Origin: Tabrizicola sp.
Lineage (GTDB): Bacteria > Pseudomonadota > Alphaproteobacteria > Rhodobacterales > Rhodobacteraceae
Length of the DNA stretch: 64,000 bases
Reading direction: 5' to 3'
NCBI RefSeq assembly: GCF_030373185.1
Contig: NZ_JAUCZH010000001.1
Coordinates: 744,001-808,000 of the forward strand
In this document: positions 8,883-22,620 of the stretch, piece by piece
Numbering within the stretch: the first letter of the stretch is position 1
Layout of the letters: each line of letters starts with the position of its first letter
Translations under genes and position numbers: made by a program
Notes under the pieces: generated by a model
Databases searched by the model: none
Seen by the model: only the letters and a program-made list of their open reading frames with translations
Told to the model about the DNA's origin: nothing

Positions 8883-9016
8883 GTCAGTGCCACGATCCCA
8901 AGCCAGAACAGGCTGAGTGCAGCGGCGATGAACACCGGCACCCAAAGCGTAAGCCTTGGGGCCGGGGCAGGGGTCTTGGTCAGGGATACCCGTTTCATGG
9001 CTTGGATTAAGGTCAT
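8873..9016 (-). CDS. Small single-helix membrane protein, unknown function
   Basis: A short open frame read by hand on the minus strand. From the ATG at 9016 it encodes 47 residues; from the internal ATG at 8998, 41 residues starting MKRVSLTKTPAPAPRL. A positively charged, proline-rich N-terminus is followed by one hydrophobic segment of about 23 residues (LWVPVFIAAALSLFWLGIVA) and an immediate stop. AGGGAAA lies before the 9016 start and none before 8998. Its end overlaps aglK by ten bases and it is divergent from the FemAB-like gene. It looks like a real small inner-membrane protein, but I do not recognise a family. Confidence 0.5.
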   Translation of the reverse strand: MTLIQAMKRVSLTKTPAPAPRLTLWVPVFIAAALSLFWLGIVALTYL

Positions 9017-9045
9017 TGAAATCTTTCCCTGCCGTTAATGGCGGC

Positions 9046-9867
9046 ATGGTTCTTGGTGATGACACGCACCCTTTCTTTCTGCCGTTTCAGCAAAGCGCGG
9101 TCTATGGCCGGGCCGCGGTTGCCTGCGGCGCAAAGGCGCAATGGGTCGATCTTGGCATCGGCTTTGCGCTGGCGGTTGACCGTGGCCCCTTCCGCCTGAT
9201 CTCACGCGGGCCGGTCTGGACGGAGGCGGCAGGGGCCTCGGTTCGCAGAACTGCGCTGCGCGGGATGGCGCGGCGGTTCGGGGTCACGCTTGCCACACCC
9301 GAAGCGGCGCTTGTCGGGGTCGGCCTGATCCCCCTTGTCACGCCCGTGCATCACGCGGTCTGGGATCTCTGCCCCGATCCGCCTGGCAACCTGCGCACCA
9401 GAATGGCGGGAAAATGGCGCAACGGTCTGGCTTTGGCAGAACGCGCCGGGCTGGCCCCCCGGGCGACAGACTGCGCGGTCCTTGGCCCACTGCTCCGCGC
9501 CGAGGGGCTGCAACGCAGCATGCGGCGCTATCGCGCACTTCCGGCTGCCTTCACCCTTGCCTTGCCGGGCAGCGCCTTGCGGCTGTGGGAATGGCGCAAG
9601 GATGGCCAGCTTCAGGCCGCGATGGCCTTTGTCCGGCACGGTCGCTCAGCCAGCTATCATCTTGGCTGGGCATCGCCTGTGGCGCGGCTGGCCGGGGTCC
9701 ACCGCCTGATGCTGGTCCGCGCCGCCGAGGCGCTGCAGACAGAAGGCGTGTGCTGGCTTGACCTTGGGTCCGTCAACACGGATGCAGCGCCAGGTCTGGC
9801 ACGTTTCAAACTTGGATCGGGCGCGGCATTGCGGCCATTGGGGGCGACGCTTCTGGTCTTGCCCTGA
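9046..9867 (+). CDS. GNAT/FemAB-like acyltransferase
   Basis: A 273-residue protein with the general pattern of GNAT-fold (FemAB or BioF2-like) transferases: an N-terminal half of beta/alpha repeats and a C-terminal half with RLWEWRKDGQLQAAMAFV and WLDLGSVN. These motifs resemble those of proteins that transfer acyl or aminoacyl groups. The start at 9046 is chosen because residues upstream in the frame look non-coding. It is followed after 52 bases by a PhyH-type oxygenase, suggesting a shared role in modifying a small molecule. The substrate cannot be read from the sequence. Confidence 0.6.
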   Translation: MVLGDDTHPFFLPFQQSAVYGRAAVACGAKAQWVDLGIGFALAVDRGPFRLISRGPVWTEAAGASVRRTALRGMARRFGVTLATPEAALVGVGLIPLVTPVHHAVWDLCPDPPGNLRTRMAGKWRNGLALAERAGLAPRATDCAVLGPLLRAEGLQRSMRRYRALPAAFTLALPGSALRLWEWRKDGQLQAAMAFVRHGRSASYHLGWASPVARLAGVHRLMLVRAAEALQTEGVCWLDLGSVNTDAAPGLARFKLGSGAALRPLGATLLVLP

Positions 9868-9919
9868 GGCTTGCCCTTGCACCGCGCCCGGGGCAGGGTG
9901 GCGAAAAATGGGGGGCCAG

Positions 9920-10705
9920 ATGGTTACGGTAACCGATGAGATGATCGAGACCTATCAACGCGACGGTGTGGTGCTGATCAAGGGGCTCTGGGCTGATTGG
10001 GTCGACATGCTGCGCGCCGGCATCGCCCGCAATATGGCAAGTCCAACGCATCAGATGGCCACCCTGAAACCCGGAGAGCCGGGCTATTTCTTCGACGATT
10101 ATTGCAACTGGTCCCGCATTCCCGAATTTGGCGCCGTCATCCGTCAGTCCGAAGCGGCAGAGGTGGCCGCGCAACTCATGCGGTCGGACCGGGTGCAGTT
10201 GTTCCACGATCATGTGCTGGTCAAGGAACCCGGCACCACAAAGCCGACGCCATGGCACACCGACGGGCCGTATTACTTTGTCGAAGGACGCCAGACCGTC
10301 AGCCTTTGGTCGCCGCTTGATCCGGTGCGCGAGGCGGCGCTGCGCTGCGTGGCTGGCAGCCACCTGTGGCCAAAGGATGTGATTCCCACCCGCTGGATGG
10401 CCGAGACCAACTTCTACCCCGGCGAGCATGATTATATCCCCGTCCCGGACCCGGAGGCCGAAGGGATGGAAATCCGCGAATGGCAGATGGAGCCGGGTGA
10501 TGCGGTGGCCTTCAACTTCCGCACCCTGCACGGCGCGCGCGGCAACAGTGCCGCCACCCGGCGGCGGGCGTTTTCGCTGCGTCTGGTGGGGGATGACGCG
10601 CGCTATGTGGAACGGCCCGGGCCAACCTCGCCGCCGTTTCCGGGGCATGGGATGCAACCGGGTGACCGCCTTCGCGAGGACTGGTTCCCGGTCTTGCGGC
10701 ACTAG
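9920..10705 (+). CDS. Phytanoyl-CoA dioxygenase (PhyH) family protein
   Basis: A non-haem Fe(II)/2-oxoglutarate oxygenase of the PhyH family, 261 residues. The iron ligands are visible as the WHTDG motif (His-x-Asp, about residue 113) and the distal His in LHGARGN (about 203); a downstream Arg in RRRAFSLRLVGDD is the likely 2-oxoglutarate anchor. The ATG at 9920 has a G-run six bases upstream; an ATG at 9908 in the same frame is possible. Members of this family hydroxylate varied small molecules, and the substrate here is unknown. It sits between the FemAB-like gene and a TDT transporter. Confidence 0.8.
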   Translation: MVTVTDEMIETYQRDGVVLIKGLWADWVDMLRAGIARNMASPTHQMATLKPGEPGYFFDDYCNWSRIPEFGAVIRQSEAAEVAAQLMRSDRVQLFHDHVLVKEPGTTKPTPWHTDGPYYFVEGRQTVSLWSPLDPVREAALRCVAGSHLWPKDVIPTRWMAETNFYPGEHDYIPVPDPEAEGMEIREWQMEPGDAVAFNFRTLHGARGNSAATRRRAFSLRLVGDDARYVERPGPTSPPFPGHGMQPGDRLREDWFPVLRH

Positions 10706-10777
10706 GTCCAGGCAAGGGCCACCAAGCGCCATTGCCAAGACGCAATGCTGCGGTATGACAGGGGCAAGGAGAACCCG

Positions 10778-11773
10778 ATGAACCCGCAAGATGCCCGTCC
10801 GAAACGCTATCCACCGCCAGAGTTTCCGCCACGCAAGGTGGCCGCCTTCGCCAAGACCCCGCCGGCGATTTTCTCGCCAATTCTGGGGCTTTTGGGGTTG
10901 GCTCAGGCTTTGGCCATTGCATTGGCGCTGGTTGGCCTGCCCGCGGCGGCAGGTCAACTTCTTGCCGGCCTTGTGGTTCCGCTTTGGGCATTCGCGGCCT
11001 TCGCCTATGCGGCAAAGCTGGCACGCCGCCCGTCAGTGGTGATGGATGATCTGCGGGTTCTGCCCGGTCGGGCTGGGCTTGCTGCCATGGCAATGGGTGG
11101 GATGGCGGCGGCGGCGCTACTTGCGCCCTATGTGCCGGGCGCGGCCTCGGCGCTTCTGGTCCTTGCCCTTTGTGTGCATGCGGTCCTTGCCGTGCTGTTG
11201 ATCCGGCTTCTGATCAGCCTGCCACCCGCCGGACGCGAGGTGAACCCGACGTGGCATCTGAGCTTCGTGGGTTTCATCGTCGCGGCCCCGGCATCCCTTC
11301 TGCTGGGCTGGACGGGGTTGGCCGAAGCGCTGTTCTGGCTGACCTTGCCAGTTGCGGTCCTGATCTGGGGCCTGAGCGGGCTGCAATTTCTTCGCAATGT
11401 GCCGCCGGTGCCGCTCCGCCCGCTGCTGGCGATCCATGTGGCGCCCGCCAGCCTGATGGCCATCGTCGCGGCCTTGCTGGGAAAATCCGAAATGGCTCTG
11501 GGCTTTCTGGGGCTTGCGCTGGTCTTCGCGCTGGGGCTGGTCGCGGCGGGCCGCTGGGTGACGGTCAGTGGCGTGACGCCGCTTTGGGGCAGCTTTACCT
11601 TTCCTTTGGCTGCGTTGACACAGGCCATGCTGCTGCAAGCCGGCATATGGAAGGTACCGGGGCTTGCGCTTCTGACGATCGGGCTTGCGGCCATACCGGC
11701 AATTGCCTGGTGGGTGCTGAAGCGCTGGCCGGGCGGGCGTCTTGGTCAGGTGACAAACGCCGCCGAGGCTTAG
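10778..11773 (+). CDS. TDT family transporter (TehA/SLAC1-like)
   Basis: A 331-residue integral membrane protein with about ten hydrophobic helices, resembling the tellurite-resistance/dicarboxylate transporter (TDT) family that includes TehA and plant SLAC1 anion channels. The N-terminus (about 30 residues, proline-rich, charged) is cytoplasmic, then paired helices run to the C-terminus. AAGGAG lies seven bases before the ATG at 10778. No tehB-like methyltransferase is adjacent, so tellurite resistance is not implied. It could export an anion related to the PhyH reaction upstream. Confidence 0.7.
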   Translation: MNPQDARPKRYPPPEFPPRKVAAFAKTPPAIFSPILGLLGLAQALAIALALVGLPAAAGQLLAGLVVPLWAFAAFAYAAKLARRPSVVMDDLRVLPGRAGLAAMAMGGMAAAALLAPYVPGAASALLVLALCVHAVLAVLLIRLLISLPPAGREVNPTWHLSFVGFIVAAPASLLLGWTGLAEALFWLTLPVAVLIWGLSGLQFLRNVPPVPLRPLLAIHVAPASLMAIVAALLGKSEMALGFLGLALVFALGLVAAGRWVTVSGVTPLWGSFTFPLAALTQAMLLQAGIWKVPGLALLTIGLAAIPAIAWWVLKRWPGGRLGQVTNAAEA

Positions 11774-11786
11774 GCCCGCAGAAACC

Positions 11787-14067
<2,281 letters not shown>

Positions 14068-14156
14068 AACCGCCACTCAGCCGGTCAAGGCGGGCGGTCA
14101 CAGGCGTGTCGTCACAGGCGGGGGCAGTTTGCCAAAGTCCATACATCAGGGGCAAC

Positions 14157-15308
14157 ATGACACCATCGGCCAGACTGTCAGCCGCCATTGAAATCCTTGA
14201 CCGGCACCTTGCAGGCTCGCCCATCGAACGCGCGCTGACGAACTGGGGCAGGGCCAGCCGCTTTGCCGGATCGGGGGATCGGGCTGCGGTGCGCGATCTG
14301 GTGTTTGATGCCTTGCGGCGGCGGCGATCGGCGGCGGCGCGCGGGGGCGGGCTGACAGGCCGGGGCCTGGTCCTTGGCATTTGCCGCGAGGTTGGCCAGG
14401 AGTTGCTCTTTGACGGGGTCGGCCATGCCCCCCCGCCGCCAGGCAAAGCCGACACTGGCCATGAGCCGGATGCCGATGAATCCCTTGATGCGCCCGATTG
14501 GCTGCTGGGCGAGTTGCGGCAAAGCCTTGGGCCGGATTGCCCGGCTGTGCTGGCCGCAATGCGCCAGCGCGCGCCGGTCTTTGTCCGCGTGAACACCGGC
14601 AAGACTGACCTTTCCGGGGCCATCGCCGCCCTCGCCGCAGAGGGTATTGCGGCCCGGCCGCATCCGCTGGCGCAAACCGCGCTTGAGATCACCGAAAATG
14701 CCCGTCGCCTGCAAAACTCGGGCGCTTATCAGTCGGGGCTGGTGGAATTGCAGGACGCAGCCTCGCAGGCCGTGATCCTTGCCTTGCCGCTGACCGACGG
14801 AATGCGTGTTCTGGACCATTGTGCGGGGGGGGGTGGCAAGACACTTGCCATGGCCGCTCGCGCTCGGCTGGACCTGTTCGCCCATGACATCGCCCCGCGC
14901 CGCATGACCGATCTGCCACAGCGCGCCCGCCGCGCCGGGGTTGAGGTCAGCCTGACCGCCACGCCTGAGGCAGAAGCTCCGTTTGATCTGGTCCTTGTCG
15001 ATGCCCCCTGTTCGGGATCTGGCAGCTGGCGGCGTGATCCAGAGGGCAAATGGGCTTTGACGCCGGACCGTCTGGCAACCTTGCTGAGCGAACAGGGCTC
15101 GATCCTGAAAAGAGCCGCGGCCATGGTCCGGCCCGGAGGATGGTTGGCATATGCCACCTGTTCGCTCTTGCGCAGCGAAAACACCCAGCAGCGTGAAACC
15201 TTCCTTGCAGCGCATCAGGGCTGGCAGCTTGAACAAGAGCTTGCGCTGACGCCATTGTCTGGAGGAGACGGGTTTTTTCTTGCAATCATGCGTCGATCCA
15301 ATGACTGA
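14157..15308 (+). CDS. RsmB-type 16S rRNA cytosine-C5 methyltransferase
   Basis: A SAM-dependent RNA m5C methyltransferase of the NOL1/NOP2/Sun (RsmB) family, 383 residues. An N-terminal NusB-like helical region is followed by the Rossmann methyltransferase domain. Visible motifs are the SAM-binding VLDHCAGGGGKTLA, the catalytic motif DAPCSGSGSW (motif IV Cys) and YATCSLLRSEN (motif VI Cys, the attacking nucleophile). The start at 14157 was chosen because preceding codons overlap the guaB end and lack coding character. The target is presumably C967 of 16S rRNA as for RsmB, but alphaproteobacteria carry several paralogues. Confidence 0.88.
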   Translation: MTPSARLSAAIEILDRHLAGSPIERALTNWGRASRFAGSGDRAAVRDLVFDALRRRRSAAARGGGLTGRGLVLGICREVGQELLFDGVGHAPPPPGKADTGHEPDADESLDAPDWLLGELRQSLGPDCPAVLAAMRQRAPVFVRVNTGKTDLSGAIAALAAEGIAARPHPLAQTALEITENARRLQNSGAYQSGLVELQDAASQAVILALPLTDGMRVLDHCAGGGGKTLAMAARARLDLFAHDIAPRRMTDLPQRARRAGVEVSLTATPEAEAPFDLVLVDAPCSGSGSWRRDPEGKWALTPDRLATLLSEQGSILKRAAAMVRPGGWLAYATCSLLRSENTQQRETFLAAHQGWQLEQELALTPLSGGDGFFLAIMRRSND

Positions 15309-15352
15309 TCGTTGCAACCCCTGCGCGCATCACGACCTGAGCTAGGGTCGCG

Positions 15353-15368
15353 TTAAGCATCAATTAAC
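15353..15368 (+). promoter_or_regulatory. CtrA-binding site upstream of cckA
   Basis: TTAA-gcatcaa-TTAAC is an exact match to the CtrA consensus TTAA-N7-TTAAC of Caulobacter and other alphaproteobacteria. It lies 50-65 bases before the cckA start codon, in a promoter position. Since CckA begins the phosphorelay that activates CtrA, it predicts direct feedback on cckA. Confidence 0.7.
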
Positions 15369-15417
15369 CTTTTCGCTGCGAAGGTGGGGGCCGGCACGGG
15401 CAGCGGCGGGCGGGAAT

Positions 15418-18527
<3,110 letters not shown>

Positions 18528-18624
18528 TTAGCTTCCTGCCTGCCATGGAATGTGACGCGCCTCAAGAGACCTCGCTCGCATCTGGGGCGGCAATGCGGGG
18601 CAACCAGAAAGGAAGACCCGAAAG

Positions 18625-19149
18625 GTGGACTTGTTCGACACGGTTTTCGAGGTGATCGACATGCGGTCCTTCTCCAATCTTTGGTACTGGATCGCGCTTG
18701 CGGTGCTTTGGTCCTCGACCAGCCATTGGGTGCTTGGCGTCCCGCATGACATGATCCAGCGTGGCCGGCGTGAAGGTGGACAAGCCCAGACCGATGTCGA
18801 AGACCTTGTCCGGATCAATTCTGGTCGGCTTCTGACCATGGTTGACAGGGGCGCCCCGGTGATTGTCGGCCTTGCCTGTTTCTGGCTTTCTGCCCTTGCC
18901 GTCCTGGGCTTCTACTACAAGATCGAGTTTGCCCAGGCGGTATTCATGCTTCTGGGACCGATGTCGGTTGTTGTGTGGCTGAGTGTGCGGACCTGCCGCA
19001 GGATCGCTGCCGGCGAGAATCTTGGGGAGCCGCTTTATCGCCGTCTGCTTGTTCACCGCAGGTGGACGCAAAGCATCGGGATGGTGGCGGTCTTTGTTAC
19101 CGCGATGTATGGCATGTGGACCAACGTCAACATCTCCATCCTGAACTGA
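18625..19149 (+). CDS. Integral membrane protein annotated 'component of SufBCD complex'
   Basis: A 174-residue protein with four hydrophobic segments (about residues 17-35, 77-95, 98-118 and 148-165). Rhodobacteraceae homologues are commonly named component of SufBCD complex, but nothing in the sequence supports a role in iron-sulfur assembly: no cysteine pair, no ATPase or SufBD-like repeats. The start is a GTG at 18625 with GGAAGA upstream. It lies 12 bases before mfd in the same direction, so the two are likely co-transcribed. Function unknown. Confidence 0.75.
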   Translation: MDLFDTVFEVIDMRSFSNLWYWIALAVLWSSTSHWVLGVPHDMIQRGRREGGQAQTDVEDLVRINSGRLLTMVDRGAPVIVGLACFWLSALAVLGFYYKIEFAQAVFMLLGPMSVVVWLSVRTCRRIAAGENLGEPLYRRLLVHRRWTQSIGMVAVFVTAMYGMWTNVNISILN

Positions 19150-19161
19150 TCCGGATCCTTC

Positions 19162-22100
19162 ATGACCGCCGAACGCATCATACTGGGCGGCGCGCCCGAG
19201 GGCTTTGACGCCCTGCTTTTGTCCCGCGAACTGGCGCGGGGGCGGCCGGTTGTCCATATCGCCCGCGATGACAAGCGGGCCGAGGCGATGCGCGCGGCGC
19301 TGGCCGTGATGGCGCCGGATGTGCCAGTGCTTGATTTCCCGGCATGGGATTGCCTGCCCTATGACCGTGTCAGCCCCAACCCCGAGATTTCAGCAAGGCG
19401 CATGGCGACACTGGCGGTTCTGGCCGAAGGCCTTTCCGGATGCTACGTCCTCTTGACCACGCTCAACGCCGCGACACAGCGGATCCCCGCGCGGGACGTG
19501 GTGCGCGCGGCATCGTTCCGCGCCGTCGTGGGCGAAAGGGTGGATGAGGCGCGGCTGAAGGGGTTTCTGGCGCGGATGGGGTTTTCACCGGTCTCTACCG
19601 TGGCCGAACCGGGCGACTACGCGCTGCGCGGCGGGATCGTGGATATCTTCCCTCCCGGTCCCGGGGGGCCGATCCGGCTGGATTTCTTCGGAGACGTGCT
19701 GGACGGCGCGCGGCGGTTTGACCCGGAAACCCAGCGGACCATCGAAAAGCTGAAGCGGGTGGAGTTTTCGGCCGTCTCGGAAATCATCCTTGATGAAGGT
19801 TCGATTGCCCGGTTCCGCCAGAATTACCGGATCAGCTTTGGCGCTGCTGGCACGGACGATCCTCTGTATGAAGCGGTCAGCGCCGGCCGCAAGCATCAGG
19901 GGATGGAGCATTGGCTGCCGTTCTTCCATGCCGGGCTTGAAACGATCTTCGATTACTTGCCGGGTGCCAGCGTTGTGCTGGACGATCAGGTAACCCCGGC
20001 ACGCCTGGCCCGGTGGGAGGCGATCGACGACGGCTATGACTCGCGCCACGAAGCAATGGGGGCCAAGGGGCGGATCGATACGGTCTACAAACCTGTGCCG
20101 CCCGGGGAGCTGTATCTGGACGACGCCGCATGGGAAAGTGCGGTAGCCGGGCATAGGGTGATCCAGCTTTCCCCCTTGCCGCAAAGCCCCGGGCCGGGGG
20201 TTCTGGACGCTGGCGCGCGGGCCGGACGCAGCTTCGCGCCAGAGCGCCAACAAGAGAAGATCAATCTTTTCCAGGCATTGGCGGAACATGTTCAGGTTCT
20301 GGCGCGCGACGGTCATGTGGTCGTCGCCTCATGGTCGGACGGCGCGCGCGAACGGCTGAAGGGGTTGCTGGCCGACAATGGGCTGACGGGGGCCAAGGAC
20401 ATTTCTGATTTCCGCGACCTGACCGAGGGGAAGGCCGGGGGCAAAGGCGGGCTATTCCAGATCGTCTGGCCGCTGGAGGCGGGATTTGTCGCCCCCGGTC
20501 TGGCGGTGATTTCCGAACAGGATGTGCTTGGCGACCGGCTGGTCGGCAAACCCCGGCGCAAGCGCAAGGCTGACAACTTTCTGCGCGAGGTGGACACGCT
20601 TTCCCCCGGTGATCTGGTGGTGCATGTCGAACACGGCGTGGGCCGCTATCTGGGGATCGAGACGATCACCGCCCTTGGCGCTCCGCATGCCTGCGTGATG
20701 CTGGAATATGCGGAAAATGCAAAACTCTACCTGCCTGTTGAAAATATCGAACTTCTTAGCCGCTATGGCCATGAGGAAGGGCTACTTGACCGGCTGGGCG
20801 GCGGGGCGTGGCAGGCCAAGAAGGCCAAGCTCAAGGAACGGATCAAGGAAATCGCCGACCGGCTGATGCGGATCGCTGCGGAACGCGCGCTGCGCCATGC
20901 GCCAATCCTTGAGGCGCCCCATTCGATCTGGGAGGCCTTCGCCGCCCGCTTCCCCTATCAGGAAACCGACGATCAGCTTTCAGCCATCGCCGATGTGGTG
21001 GCGGACCTTGAGAAGGGCAGCCCGATGGACCGCCTGATCGTCGGCGATGTGGGGTTCGGGAAGACCGAAGTGGCGATGCGGGCGGCGTTTGTGGCGGCCC
21101 TGTCCGGCATGCAGGTGGCTGTGATCTGCCCGACCACGCTGCTGGCGCGCCAGCACTACCGCAGCTTTGCTGAACGCTTTCGCGGATTTCCCATATCGGT
21201 CAGACCCTTGTCGCGCTTTGTTTCCGCAAAGGATGCCAATGCCACACGGGCGGCGATCAGCGACGGATCGGTCGATATCGTGGTCGGCACGCATGCGCTT
21301 CTGGCCAAGGGGATCAGCTTCAAGAACCTTGGGCTTCTGATCATCGACGAGGAGCAGCATTTCGGCGTAACGCACAAGGAACGGCTGAAGGAAATGCGGT
21401 CCGAGGTGCATGTGCTGACCCTGACCGCCACGCCAATTCCGCGCACGTTGCAACTGTCGCTGACCGGGGTGCGGGATCTGTCGATCATTGCCACGCCACC
21501 GGTGGACCGCTTGGCAATCCGCACCTACGTTTCCGAATTCGATACAATCACAGTCCGCGAAGCGCTTTTGCGCGAAAGGTTCCGCGGCGGGCAGTCCTTC
21601 TATGTGGTGCCGCGGATCGCCGATCTGCACGAGGTGGAAGAGTTCCTGAAAACCCATGTGCCAGAGGTGAGCTACGTCGTGGCGCACGGTCAATTGGCGG
21701 CGGGCGACCTCGATGACCGGATGAACCAGTTCTACGATGGCAAGCATGACGTACTGGTCGCAACGTCGATTGTTGAAAGTGGGCTGGATATTCCCACCGC
21801 AAACACCATGATTGTCCACCGATCGGATATGTTCGGCCTGAGCCAGCTTTACCAGATCCGTGGGCGGGTCGGCCGGTCAAAGACGCGCGCCTATTGTTAC
21901 CTGACCACAAAACCCCGCGCGCCATTGACACCGCAGGCGACGAAGCGGCTGCGGCTTCTGGGCAGCCTCGACAGCCTTGGCGCAGGGTTCAACCTTGCCA
22001 GCCATGACCTTGATCTGCGCGGCGCGGGCAACCTTCTGGGCGAGGAACAATCCGGCCATATCCGCGAAGTCGGCTATGAGCTTTATCAGCAGATGCTGGA

Positions 22101-22620
22101 AGACACGATTGCCAAGATCAAATCGGGTGAATTGCAGGGCCTGACTACGGTCGATGACGGCTGGAGCCCGCAGTTGAACCTTGGGGTGCCGGTGATGATC
22201 CCGGAAAGCTACATCCCCGATCTGGACATTCGGCTTGGGCTATATCGGCGCCTGTCCAGCCTTGGGACCAAGGTGGAACTGGAAGGCTTCGCGGCAGAAC
22301 TGATCGACAGGTTCGGGCCGCTGCCGAAGGAAGTGAACACTCTGATGCTGATCGTGCGGATCAAGGCGATGTGCAAGCGGGCAGGGATTTCCAAACTGGA
22401 TGCCGGGCCGAAGGGCGCGACGATCCAGTTTCATAATGACAAGTTCGCCAACCCCGCCGGGCTGGTCGATTTCCTGAAGGCGCAAGGGCCGGCAGCGCGG
22501 GTCAACGGCAACAAGATCGTGCTGACCGGCGAGATGAAGACCGAGGCCGACCGGATCAAGGGCGCCTTCAACATCGCCCGCGATCTTGCGGAAGTGGTGA
22601 AGGCCGGGAAGAAGGCCTAA
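19162..22620 (+). CDS. mfd: Transcription-repair coupling factor Mfd
   Basis: Removes RNA polymerase stalled at DNA lesions and recruits UvrA. The 1152-residue protein shows the whole family layout: N-terminal UvrB-like domains, the RNA-polymerase interacting domain (about residues 470-560, with LVHVEHGVGRYLGIE), the superfamily 2 translocase with Walker A VGDVGFGKTEVAM (about 626), Walker B DEEQHFG (about 729), the motifs TATPIPRT and QIRGRVGRS, and a C-terminal UvrA-masking domain. The last four bases overlap the convergent transporter gene. Confidence 0.97.
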   Translation: MTAERIILGGAPEGFDALLLSRELARGRPVVHIARDDKRAEAMRAALAVMAPDVPVLDFPAWDCLPYDRVSPNPEISARRMATLAVLAEGLSGCYVLLTTLNAATQRIPARDVVRAASFRAVVGERVDEARLKGFLARMGFSPVSTVAEPGDYALRGGIVDIFPPGPGGPIRLDFFGDVLDGARRFDPETQRTIEKLKRVEFSAVSEIILDEGSIARFRQNYRISFGAAGTDDPLYEAVSAGRKHQGMEHWLPFFHAGLETIFDYLPGASVVLDDQVTPARLARWEAIDDGYDSRHEAMGAKGRIDTVYKPVPPGELYLDDAAWESAVAGHRVIQLSPLPQSPGPGVLDAGARAGRSFAPERQQEKINLFQALAEHVQVLARDGHVVVASWSDGARERLKGLLADNGLTGAKDISDFRDLTEGKAGGKGGLFQIVWPLEAGFVAPGLAVISEQDVLGDRLVGKPRRKRKADNFLREVDTLSPGDLVVHVEHGVGRYLGIETITALGAPHACVMLEYAENAKLYLPVENIELLSRYGHEEGLLDRLGGGAWQAKKAKLKERIKEIADRLMRIAAERALRHAPILEAPHSIWEAFAARFPYQETDDQLSAIADVVADLEKGSPMDRLIVGDVGFGKTEVAMRAAFVAALSGMQVAVICPTTLLARQHYRSFAERFRGFPISVRPLSRFVSAKDANATRAAISDGSVDIVVGTHALLAKGISFKNLGLLIIDEEQHFGVTHKERLKEMRSEVHVLTLTATPIPRTLQLSLTGVRDLSIIATPPVDRLAIRTYVSEFDTITVREALLRERFRGGQSFYVVPRIADLHEVEEFLKTHVPEVSYVVAHGQLAAGDLDDRMNQFYDGKHDVLVATSIVESGLDIPTANTMIVHRSDMFGLSQLYQIRGRVGRSKTRAYCYLTTKPRAPLTPQATKRLRLLGSLDSLGAGFNLASHDLDLRGAGNLLGEEQSGHIREVGYELYQQMLEDTIAKIKSGELQGLTTVDDGWSPQLNLGVPVMIPESYIPDLDIRLGLYRRLSSLGTKVELEGFAAELIDRFGPLPKEVNTLMLIVRIKAMCKRAGISKLDAGPKGATIQFHNDKFANPAGLVDFLKAQGPAARVNGNKIVLTGEMKTEADRIKGAFNIARDLAEVVKAGKKA

